NCBI RefSeq assembly: GCF_000967425.1
Contig: NZ_FO082820.1
Span: 620,001-684,000, forward strand
DNA: 64,000 nucleotides
Origin: Pseudorhizobium banfieldiae
Lineage (GTDB): Bacteria > Pseudomonadota > Alphaproteobacteria > Rhizobiales > Rhizobiaceae
Reading direction: 5' to 3'
The stretch's first letter is position 1. Every line of letters starts with the position of its first letter. The notes under the pieces were generated by a model. The model was not told the origin of the DNA. It searched no databases and saw only the letters and a list, made by a program, of their open reading frames with translations. Positions 15,953 through 23,957 of this stretch are shown piece after piece. A program made the translations under genes and the position numbers.

Positions 15953-17881
15953 ATGCAGTTTCATCTTAACGGCTTCCGCACCGGGGACCCTAGCATTCAG
16001 GTCGCCGCAGATCGGCAAGTATTGCCGGCGAACGGGTCGGGTATCGAAGACGTCGATGTGCTGATTATCGGCTGCGGCCCGGCCGGGCTCACGCTTGCGG
16101 CTCAGCTGGCGGTCTTCTCCGACATCCGCACCATGATCGTCGACCAGAAGGAGGGGCCGTTGCGCCTGGGACAGGCGGACGGGATCGCCTGCCGCACGAT
16201 GGAGATGTTCCAGGCGTTCGGTTTTGCAGAGAAGGTGGAAAAGGAGGCGTACTGGGTGAATGAGACGACCTTTTGGAAGCCCGATCCGAAACGCCCCGAG
16301 CACATAGCTCGCAGCGGTCGGATACAGGACACCGAGGACGGTCTCTCGGAATTTCCCCATGTTATCCTCAACCAGGCTCGCGTTCATGATTTCTATTTGG
16401 AAACCATGCGCAATTCGCCTACTCGCCTCGAGCCGACGTATCGGCGCCAGTTGCTCGATCTGAAGATCGACGAGAGTGCCATGGACTATTCGGTCATTGC
16501 ACGACTCTCACGTCTCGGCGACACGCAGTCGGACGCGGTGGAAACGATCAGGGCCCGCTACGTGGTGGGCTGCGATGGCGCGCGCAGCGCGGTGAGACAT
16601 TCCATCGGCAGGTCCCTCAAAGGCGATTCCGCCAATCAGGCCTGGGGTGTGATGGACGTTCTGGCAGTGTCAGATTTTCCTGATATCCGCTTCAAGGCGG
16701 CAATTCACTCTGCCAATGAAGGCAGCGTACTGATCATCCCACGTGAGGGCGGTTATCTCGTTCGCCTCTATATCGAGCTAGACAAGCTCAACGAAAACGA
16801 GCGTGTGGCGAGCCGCAATATCACTGCGGAACATCTGATTGCCGCCGCACAACGGATCCTTCGTCCCTATACGCTTGACGTGAAGGAGATTGCCTGGTGG
16901 TCGGTCTATGAGATCGGCCAGCGCCTGTGCGATCGTTTTGATGACGTGATCGAAGGTTCAGACAAGCCGCCGAGGGTCTTCATCGCAGGAGACGCGTGCC
17001 ACACCCATAGCCCCAAGGCCGGTCAGGGCATGAACGTTTCCATGCAGGACAGCTTCAATCTCGGCTGGAAACTTGCCAGCGTTATCCGAGGTCTGGCCGA
17101 TGAGCGGATACTCGCCACCTACTCACAGGAACGGCAGGCGGTCGCAAAGGAACTTATCGACTTCGACCGTGAATTTGCCAAGATGTTCAGCGCTCGCCCG
17201 AAAACCCGAGAGGACGACGAAGAGGGCATCGAACCCGCCGAATTCCAGCGCTATTTCGTCAAGCAAGGTCGGTTTACCGCAGGTACCGCGACCTGCTATC
17301 GGCAGTCGCTACTCACGGGCAGCACCGAACACCAGAGCCTAGCGGCCGGGTTCTGTGTCGGAACACGGTTTCATTCTGCTCCGGTCATACGTTATGCCGA
17401 TGCGAAAACTGTGGAACTCGGCCACACCGTTGAAGCGGACGGGCGTTTCCGGCTGTTTGCGTTCGAAGGCACCGGTGAGCCCGGAGCCATTCGGCGATTG
17501 TGTGATTATCTCGCCGATGATCCGGGTTCACCCATCCTGCGTTTCACGCCGAAGGGAGCCGACATCGATTCGGTAATCGACCTGCGCGCCATATTCCAGA
17601 GCGGTCACCGTGATCTGGAGCGCAATAAGCTTCATCCGCTGCTCCTGCCGCGAAAGGGACGATATGGGCTGATAGATCATGAGAAGGTCTTCTGTCCCGA
17701 CCTCAAGGCAGGTCCAGACATCTTCGATTTGCGGGCCATCGACCGACACCGAGGGTGCCTCATCGTGGTGCGCCCCGACCAGTACGTCGCCCAGGTCATT
17801 CCCCTCGACGCGTATGACACGCTTGCCGCATATTTCGACGAATTTCTGGTTCAAAGGCCGCACCGGCAGGCGATAGTATAG
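15953..17881 (+). CDS. mobA: FAD-dependent aromatic monooxygenase, probable 3-hydroxybenzoate 4-monooxygenase
   Basis: 642 residues from ATG 15953, preceded by GGAGGGG. It is a class A flavoprotein hydroxylase: VDVLIIGCGPAGLTLAAQ near 34-51 is the ADP-binding Rossmann motif, and GDACHTHSPKAGQG near 346 is the second FAD motif. The ~170-residue C-terminal part is the thioredoxin-like dimerisation domain of the phenol hydroxylase subgroup. The segments GQADGIACRTMEMF and GLSEFPHVILNQARVHD recall MobA of Comamonas, which converts 3-hydroxybenzoate to protocatechuate with NADPH and O2. The divergent MarR gene agrees. Other meta-hydroxylated benzoates are possible substrates. Confidence 0.82.
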   Translation: MQFHLNGFRTGDPSIQVAADRQVLPANGSGIEDVDVLIIGCGPAGLTLAAQLAVFSDIRTMIVDQKEGPLRLGQADGIACRTMEMFQAFGFAEKVEKEAYWVNETTFWKPDPKRPEHIARSGRIQDTEDGLSEFPHVILNQARVHDFYLETMRNSPTRLEPTYRRQLLDLKIDESAMDYSVIARLSRLGDTQSDAVETIRARYVVGCDGARSAVRHSIGRSLKGDSANQAWGVMDVLAVSDFPDIRFKAAIHSANEGSVLIIPREGGYLVRLYIELDKLNENERVASRNITAEHLIAAAQRILRPYTLDVKEIAWWSVYEIGQRLCDRFDDVIEGSDKPPRVFIAGDACHTHSPKAGQGMNVSMQDSFNLGWKLASVIRGLADERILATYSQERQAVAKELIDFDREFAKMFSARPKTREDDEEGIEPAEFQRYFVKQGRFTAGTATCYRQSLLTGSTEHQSLAAGFCVGTRFHSAPVIRYADAKTVELGHTVEADGRFRLFAFEGTGEPGAIRRLCDYLADDPGSPILRFTPKGADIDSVIDLRAIFQSGHRDLERNKLHPLLLPRKGRYGLIDHEKVFCPDLKAGPDIFDLRAIDRHRGCLIVVRPDQYVAQVIPLDAYDTLAAYFDEFLVQRPHRQAIV

Positions 17882-17888
17882 CATCACG

Positions 17889-17916
17889 AATATATAGCGG
17901 TCCGGAATTATATATT
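17889..17916. promoter_or_regulatory. AT-rich inverted repeat before the second ALDH gene
   Basis: AATATATA and TATATATT form perfect 8-base arms around a 12-base GC-rich spacer in the 89-base gap before the ALDH gene. The right arm contains TTATATATT, which also occurs at 22122-22130 between the LysR gene and the aldolase gene, again preceded by a TATA block at a similar distance. This may be a shared regulator site or a promoter element. Confidence 0.4.
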
Positions 17917-17970
17917 GGACGGGAGGCCGCGCGTGGGTGAATGCTCCTCCGGCCATCAGGGAGAGAGACA

Positions 17971-19425
17971 ATGGAGCGCGTCACCCAATCGGAGCGGATG
18001 CTCATCGGCGGTGAACTGGTCGAGAGCTCAAGCGGCGAGTGGTCGACCTCGTTAAACCCGGCGAACGAGATACCGATAGGTCGAGTGCCTGCCGCGACGG
18101 CCGAAGATGTAGAGCGTGCCGTCGTGGCTGCCGAGAAGGCATGGCCGCAATGGGCGGCCTGCACGCCTATGGAGCGGGCGGGCATCATGAACAGCTTTGC
18201 AGATGCCTTCGCCGCGCGTGCCGACGAAATCCTCAAGGTCGAGGTTACGGACACCGGCAACACAATCCGGCCGATGCGCATGATCGACGTGCCGACGGCG
18301 GTGGAATCGCTGCGGTACTACGCTGGACTGGCTCCCGATCTACGCGGTGAGACAATTCCCGCAACGCGTGACCACATCCACATGACGCTGCACGAACCTT
18401 ATGGTGTCGTTGCACGTATCGCGCCCTTCAATCATCCGGTCATGTTCGCGGTGGCGCGCACGGCGGCGGCTCTCGCAGCCGGCAATGCCGTCATTGTCAA
18501 GCCGCCGGAAACGTCGCCGCTTTCGGCGATGATCCTGGCGGAAATCGCCCGCGATGCTCTTCCCCCCGGGGTGTTCAACATCGTGACGGGCGAGGGGCAG
18601 ACCGTCGGCGATGCGATCGTTCGCCACCCGCGCGTGAAGCGGATCGCCTTCATCGGTTCTCCGACGACAGGCCGCGCCATCCAACGTGCAGCCGCCGAGG
18701 TCACTGTCAAGAACATCACGCTCGAGCTCGGCGGCAAAAATCCGATGATCGTGTTTCCGGACTGCGATCCGGACCAGGTAGCGCAAGCGGCGGTCGCGGG
18801 GATGAACTTCTCGTGGCAGGGTCAGAGCTGTGGTTCTCTCAGCCGCCTGCTGCTGCATGAGGACGTGCATGATAGGGTCCTGGAGGCGATTGCTGATCGT
18901 GTTGCCTCACTTCGAATGGGTGATCCGTTGAGCGAGGACACCGATATCGGCCCGGTAAATTCCGAAGCTCACATGCGGCGCATCCTTCAGCATTGTGCGG
19001 CAGCTGACCAGGATGGGGCGCGCCGCATTGTCGGCGGTGGGCGGCCGGTGGGACCCGAGTTCGAGAAGGGCTATTGGGTCCAGCCGACGATCTATGCCGA
19101 TGTGACGCCCAAGCTCAGGCTCTGGCAGAACGAAGTCTTCGGGCCAGTGCTCGCGGTCGCGCGCTGGAGGGAGTTCGATCAGGCCGTGGAGATGGCCAAT
19201 TCGACCGAATACGGGCTGACGGCGGCGATCTGGACCAACGACATCAAGAACGCCCTTAAAATGGCGCGGCAGGTGCGCTCCGGGCATCTGTGGATCAACG
19301 GGTCAAGTATGCATTTTCTCGGCGTACCCTTTGGTGGGATGAAGACCAGCGGCGTCGGTCGGGAGGAGGGCCGGGAGGAGCTCTACAGCTACACTGAGAC
19401 CAAAACCATCAACATCATGCTGTGA
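17971..19425 (+). CDS. NAD(P)-dependent aldehyde dehydrogenase (second copy)
   Basis: 484 residues from ATG 17971 behind a GGGAGAGAG ribosome site. It has APFNHPVMFAV, nucleotide loop GSPTTGRAI, Glu252 in LELGGKN and catalytic Cys287 in GQSCGS. The C-terminal LWINGSSMHFLGVPFGGMKTSG aligns with the matching region of the first copy. It oxidises an aldehyde to its acid. Sitting between mobA and a TPP decarboxylase, an aromatic aldehyde such as a hydroxybenzaldehyde is the natural guess, inferred from context only. Its last bases overlap the region where the TPP gene starts. Confidence 0.93.
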   Translation: MERVTQSERMLIGGELVESSSGEWSTSLNPANEIPIGRVPAATAEDVERAVVAAEKAWPQWAACTPMERAGIMNSFADAFAARADEILKVEVTDTGNTIRPMRMIDVPTAVESLRYYAGLAPDLRGETIPATRDHIHMTLHEPYGVVARIAPFNHPVMFAVARTAAALAAGNAVIVKPPETSPLSAMILAEIARDALPPGVFNIVTGEGQTVGDAIVRHPRVKRIAFIGSPTTGRAIQRAAAEVTVKNITLELGGKNPMIVFPDCDPDQVAQAAVAGMNFSWQGQSCGSLSRLLLHEDVHDRVLEAIADRVASLRMGDPLSEDTDIGPVNSEAHMRRILQHCAAADQDGARRIVGGGRPVGPEFEKGYWVQPTIYADVTPKLRLWQNEVFGPVLAVARWREFDQAVEMANSTEYGLTAAIWTNDIKNALKMARQVRSGHLWINGSSMHFLGVPFGGMKTSGVGREEGREELYSYTETKTINIML

Positions 19426-19436
19426 CGGGATCGCCC

Positions 19437-21179
19437 ATGACCGAAGAGACACTAAACCAGGCGCCAGAGTGGGGATCCGACGTAATCGCGCAGACGTTGC
19501 GCGATCTCGATCTCCGCTATGTCGCGATTAATCCCGGCGCCAGCTATCGCGGCATCCATGACAGCCTGGTCAACTTCACAGGCAATGACCCGGAAATCCT
19601 GCTTTGTGTTCACGAGGAGGCGGCCGTTGCCATTGCCCATGGCTGGGCGAAGATCACCGGGCGCCCCATGGCGGTGGCGCTCCATTCGAATGTCGGGCTG
19701 ATGCACGGCTCCATGGGGATTTTCAACGCTTTCTGCGACCGCGTGCCAATGGTCATTGTCGGCGCCACGGGTCCATTGGATGCCGCAAGGCGACGCCCCT
19801 GGATCGAGTGGATACATACCGCACAGGACCAAGGCGCGCTGATCCGCGACTTCGTCAAATGGGATGATCAGCCGGGCAGCGTTGCGGCGGCGCGCGATGC
19901 GCTCATTCAGGGTACCGCGGTTGCAGCTACGGCGCCGCGGGGACCGGTGTACATAAATATCGATGCCGCGCTTCAAGAGGAGAGGGTAACGCGGCCACTA
20001 GTCGATCCGGATATTGCGCGGCGCGGATCGCCTGTGGCGGCGACGCCTGTCCCAGATCTGCTGGAGCGGGCTGCCTCAATCCTTAAGACAGGCACCCACA
20101 TCGTGTTCATGATGGGGCGAATGTCACGTGAACTGGCGGATTGGGATCGGCGGATCGCGCTCGCCGAATATCTCGGCGCCCGCGTCGTTACCGACTTCAA
20201 GACCGGTTCGACCTTCCCGACAAACCACAGGCTGACGGTTGGTCGCGCCGGCTATTTTCCGGATCCGGACGCGAAGACGGCTCTGACGGAGGCGGATGTC
20301 ATCGTCAATTTCGACTGGCTCGATTTCGGCGGCACGTTGCGCTCAGTCTTTCCGGACCGTCCCGTTACGGCGAAAATCATTTCCGCTTCGCTCGATAGTT
20401 TTGCCCATCGCGGCTGGTCGAAGGATGGTGGTGCGCATTATCCGGCTGACGTGTCTTTCCTAAACGAGCCTGACCAAGTGGTGCATGCGCTCGCCAACTT
20501 GCTCGATGCGAGGGAAGCCCAGAAACCTGGCCTTCCTCCGCTCAGCACTCCTCCAAAAGGGAAGACGCTAACTCCGCAAGACATCGCAATTCTTCTTCGG
20601 TCAAAGCTTGACGACGTAAAACCTTGCCTGATCCGCGGCCCCTTGAGTTGGACGGGGGACGACTGGCCTGTGGACCATCCACTTGGCGCACTCGGCTATG
20701 ATGGCGGTGGCGGCATCGGTTCGGGATGCGGCATGGCCGTAGGCGCGGCGCTTGCGCTGCGCGATACGGGCAGCGACCGGCTGCCGCTTGCGGTCTTGGG
20801 GGACGGCGACTTCCTGATGAACGCCTCTGCGCTCTGGACCGGTATCAACAAGCGGGTCCCGCTTCTGGTGGTCGTCCTCAACAACCGATCCTTCTACAAT
20901 GACGAGGTGCATCAAGAAACGGTCGCGAAGCACCGCAACCGTCCGATAGAAAACAAACATGTTGGCATTGTCATGAGCGGGCCGGACATCGACGTCAGTT
21001 CGGTCGCACGTGGGTTCGGGGCCTGGAGCCCCGGCCTGCTTCAGGGCGCGGATGCGCTGCTTGCCGCGATCGATGAAGCATTGTCGGTCCTGAAGCATGG
21101 TGGCACCGCAGTTCTGGAAGTGGAGACTGCCAAGGGTTATGCGCCTTCCATGGCCAATGCATTGCGCTCCGGTTCCTGA
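19437..21179 (+). CDS. Thiamine-pyrophosphate-dependent enzyme, paralogue of the enzyme at 7634
   Basis: 580 residues from ATG 19437; a GTG at 19422 overlapping the ALDH stop is an alternative start. Catalytic Glu lies in LCVHEEAAVAIAHGWA (residues 57-72), and the diphosphate site GDG is at 455-457 with VLNN following. Long identical blocks with the first TPP enzyme, such as NVGLMH, CDRVPMVI and VKWDDQP, show a recent common ancestor and shared chemistry. Benzoylformate-type decarboxylation followed by the adjacent ALDH is the likely role, but carboligation cannot be excluded. Its 3' end overlaps the convergent LysR gene by 43 bases. Confidence 0.85.
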   Translation: MTEETLNQAPEWGSDVIAQTLRDLDLRYVAINPGASYRGIHDSLVNFTGNDPEILLCVHEEAAVAIAHGWAKITGRPMAVALHSNVGLMHGSMGIFNAFCDRVPMVIVGATGPLDAARRRPWIEWIHTAQDQGALIRDFVKWDDQPGSVAAARDALIQGTAVAATAPRGPVYINIDAALQEERVTRPLVDPDIARRGSPVAATPVPDLLERAASILKTGTHIVFMMGRMSRELADWDRRIALAEYLGARVVTDFKTGSTFPTNHRLTVGRAGYFPDPDAKTALTEADVIVNFDWLDFGGTLRSVFPDRPVTAKIISASLDSFAHRGWSKDGGAHYPADVSFLNEPDQVVHALANLLDAREAQKPGLPPLSTPPKGKTLTPQDIAILLRSKLDDVKPCLIRGPLSWTGDDWPVDHPLGALGYDGGGGIGSGCGMAVGAALALRDTGSDRLPLAVLGDGDFLMNASALWTGINKRVPLLVVVLNNRSFYNDEVHQETVAKHRNRPIENKHVGIVMSGPDIDVSSVARGFGAWSPGLLQGADALLAAIDEALSVLKHGGTAVLEVETAKGYAPSMANALRSGS

Positions 21180-22090
21180 CCGTTGAGACCGCGCGAGAGC
21201 GCGTCCATCAGGGATAGCTGGAAATGCGAGAGCTGCTTGCCCCGCCGCCGTACGAGGTAGACCGGAACCTGGAGCTCCATTCCCGGTGTGGAGAGGATGC
21301 GAAGCTTGCCGGATGCGAGCTCGTCGCGCACCGACGAACGGAACAGGAATGCGGCGCCTGCGCCAGCCCTCACCGCTTGCTTGATGGATTCTGCGTGGCC
21401 GAACTCCATCGCTATGCGGTTGCGTTGCACACCATAGGCCGCAAGACAATGCTCCTCGATCTCCCGTCGAGGCGTTCCCGATTGTGCCGTGATGAACGGC
21501 ACGTCCGCCAGTGCTGTCTGGTCCAGGCTGTCGCCAACGATTCCGGAACTGTCGGACGCAACGAGGATCAGCCGCTCGTCCATGATCTTCTCGATCTCAA
21601 GCCCCGTGGTCTCATGGCGCGGATCAAGAATGGTGAAGGCGAAGTCACAATCGCCGATATGGACCGCATCGGTGACAGAGCCCGGCGTTGCGATGCGCAC
21701 TGAGATTTCTCCCTTCGGATAGATCGTGTGAAAGTGCGCGATCAGGCCGGGCAGCACGTACGAGCCAATGGTCATCGAAGCTCCCACTGTCGCCTTGCCG
21801 AAGAAACCTCGCTGAAAATCTGCCATTTCCCGCTCCATCTCGCGGGTTCGGCTGACCATCTCGCGCGCCCAGTTGTACACCCTTACACCTTCCTCCGTCA
21901 GCGTGACCTTGCGTCCTGTTCGTGCGACCAGTGAAGCACCGAATTTCTCCGAGAGCGCCTTTATGTGAGCCGAAACCACCGGCTGCGCTATTCCGAGCCG
22001 CTCGGCAGCGCGCGAGAAGCTGCCGAGTTCGACGACGAGGCAGAACACCTCGAGCTTATGGATGGAAATCTGCGAGATCAGCGAGCGCAT
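21137..22090 (-). CDS. LysR-family transcriptional regulator
   Basis: 317 residues with the standard single HTH domain (KLEVFCLVVELGSFSRAAE, IAQPVVSAHIKALSEKFG, RTGRKVTLTEEG). The effector domain starts near residue 90 (GKATVGASMTIGSYVLPGLI). It is transcribed away from the class II aldolase/TRAP operon and ends inside the TPP gene of the opposite strand. LysR proteins usually control a divergent operon plus their own gene, so the aldolase-TRAP operon and perhaps the ALDH-TPP genes are targets. The inducer is unknown. Confidence 0.9.
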   Translation of the reverse strand: MRSLISQISIHKLEVFCLVVELGSFSRAAERLGIAQPVVSAHIKALSEKFGASLVARTGRKVTLTEEGVRVYNWAREMVSRTREMEREMADFQRGFFGKATVGASMTIGSYVLPGLIAHFHTIYPKGEISVRIATPGSVTDAVHIGDCDFAFTILDPRHETTGLEIEKIMDERLILVASDSSGIVGDSLDQTALADVPFITAQSGTPRREIEEHCLAAYGVQRNRIAMEFGHAESIKQAVRAGAGAAFLFRSSVRDELASGKLRILSTPGMELQVPVYLVRRRGKQLSHFQLSLMDALSRGLNGQEPERNALAMEGA

Positions 22091-22182
22091 GAATAGCCTA
22101 GATACTATACAGAAGGACGATTTATATATTAGCCGCTACAGTGGCCGCAAGCTAAGCTTCACCCTATTAAAGGAGGACTGGT

Positions 22183-22935
22183 ATGCTGGACACGGCTTCA
22201 CGGCAGGAAGAGAACGACAAACTCATTCGCGATGCGACGCTGACGGAACTCGTCATGGCAAATCGGATCCTTGCACGCGAGGACGTAATCGACGATTTCG
22301 GTCATATCAGTGTACGAAACCCGCTCAATCCGGACACCTACTTCCTGTCGCGATCACGCAGCCCCGCCGTGGTTACGCGCGGCGATATCATGGAGTTCAC
22401 GCTTGACGGGGAACTGATTGGCAACGATCCGCGGCGGCCCTACGCCGAACGCCACATCCATGGGGCGATCTACAAGGATCGTCCCGACGTCAATTCGGTC
22501 ACGCACCACCACGCCCGCTCGGTGCTTCCGTTCACCATGGTAGATATATCTCTCCGACCGATGTTCCACATGGCCTCCGTCATCGGCAAGGACATTAATG
22601 TCTGGGACAGTCAGGACGAATTCGGCGATACGAACATGCTGGTCGACAGCATGGAGATGGGCCACTCACTTTCTCGCGCGCTCGGCGAAAACCGGGTGGC
22701 TCTCTTGCGCGGTCACGGGTGCATCTGCGCAGCAACCGACGTCCGCTCTGTGATCATGATATCGATCGCGCTCAAGGACAATGCCGCGCTTATTCAGCAG
22801 ACCCGCCAACTCGGCGAAATCACGTATTTGACCGATGGTGAAATCGATATGGCGAGCCGAATGCTGCTCAGCGAAATGCCGCTGGCGCGAGCCTGGGACT
22901 ATTGGGTGGCCCGGGCCGGCTTTCAGGGGCTCTAG
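22183..22935 (+). CDS. Class II aldolase/adducin-family protein
   Basis: 250 residues with AAAGGAGG before the start. It has the zinc-dependent fold of fuculose-phosphate aldolase: FGHISVRNP near 39-47, the metal cluster in ERHIHGAIY (89-97) and THHHARSV (107-114), and GHGCICAATDV for the third ligand. Members cleave aldols or decarboxylate hydroxy-acids; some, such as the actinobacterial 3,4-dihydroxyphthalate decarboxylase, work in aromatic pathways. With mobA, ALDH and TPP genes nearby, decarboxylation or retro-aldol cleavage of an aromatic-derived acid is plausible. Confidence 0.83.
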   Translation: MLDTASRQEENDKLIRDATLTELVMANRILAREDVIDDFGHISVRNPLNPDTYFLSRSRSPAVVTRGDIMEFTLDGELIGNDPRRPYAERHIHGAIYKDRPDVNSVTHHHARSVLPFTMVDISLRPMFHMASVIGKDINVWDSQDEFGDTNMLVDSMEMGHSLSRALGENRVALLRGHGCICAATDVRSVIMISIALKDNAALIQQTRQLGEITYLTDGEIDMASRMLLSEMPLARAWDYWVARAGFQGL

Positions 22936-22993
22936 AAATCCAATGCCGGGCGGAGGGAGCCGACCGGATCTGACCAAACAAGGAGGAGAAAAC

Positions 22994-23947
22994 ATGTACA
23001 AGCCATTCGCGGGCAGTTTTGCCCTTGCCGCCGCCCTTGCTTTTGCGGCAACGGCCAGCGCCCAGTCGCTGGGGATCGGAGCCGGAACCCAAGGCTCACA
23101 GAATTATGCTGTAAATGCCGGCTTTGCTGAGTTCCTGTCCAGCGAGCTCGGCTTCGACGTTCGCGTCCAGGCATATGGCGGCACGGGTCAATCCATGCCG
23201 CTCATCGATGCTGGCCGCCTCGATCTCCAACTCGTCCCAAGTCCCGACATGGCTGCCGCCGTTCGAGGCGAAGAACCCTTCGAGGGGCGGCCCTTGCAGA
23301 ACCTGCGAGCTGCCGCCTCGCTGAGTTCGTCTGCGTATGGCTTCATGGTCCGCGCTGATTCCGGCCATACCAAGGTGTCGGATGTTAAGGGCCTGACAAT
23401 TACCTATGGTTACACCGCCCAGCCCACGCTGCGTTACCAAGTTGACGGCATTCTTGCGGCAGCAGGCCTGTCGATTGATGACATGAAGGTGAATAACGTG
23501 CCTTCGGTGCCAAACGGCGTCGATGACTTCATTTCAGGTAATGCCGATGTTGCTTTCTTTGCGCTTCAGGGAGGCAAGACCCGGGAGGCTGACGCCTCGG
23601 TCGGAATCCGCTGGTTAGCAGTTGAAAATACGCCCGAAGCCGAGGCGGCGATGCAGAAATTCGTCTCTACCTCCTACATCAAGGTCGTTCCGGCTGGCTC
23701 CGCCCCGGGGGTTGAGCAAGATACGCCGATGATGGCTTACGATTACGTCCTGACGGTCGGCTCCCACGTGCCGGACGAGACAGTGCGCGAGATACTCAAG
23801 CTCGTTCACGACAATCCGGACAAGGTGCGGAAAATCCTCAAGACCTTTGCCGAGTTCTCACCTGAGGATATGGCGCCGCAGATGAACGGCATCGATTATC
23901 ATCCGGCTGCTTCCGCCTACTACGACGAAATCGGCCTGAAGAACTGA
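22994..23947 (+). CDS. TAXI-family TRAP transporter solute-binding protein
   Basis: 317 residues from ATG 22994 with AAGGAGGAG upstream; the longer frame overlaps the aldolase. A clear signal peptide (MYKPFAGSFALAAALAFAATASA) precedes LGIGAGTQGSQNYAVNAGFA, the start of the TAXI fold. It delivers its ligand to the fused permease encoded 10 bases downstream. TAXI proteins bind glutamate or related acids in known cases, but most ligands are unknown; context points to an aromatic or oxo acid. Confidence 0.86.
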   Translation: MYKPFAGSFALAAALAFAATASAQSLGIGAGTQGSQNYAVNAGFAEFLSSELGFDVRVQAYGGTGQSMPLIDAGRLDLQLVPSPDMAAAVRGEEPFEGRPLQNLRAAASLSSSAYGFMVRADSGHTKVSDVKGLTITYGYTAQPTLRYQVDGILAAAGLSIDDMKVNNVPSVPNGVDDFISGNADVAFFALQGGKTREADASVGIRWLAVENTPEAEAAMQKFVSTSYIKVVPAGSAPGVEQDTPMMAYDYVLTVGSHVPDETVREILKLVHDNPDKVRKILKTFAEFSPEDMAPQMNGIDYHPAASAYYDEIGLKN

Positions 23948-23957
23948 GGCGTTGGAC

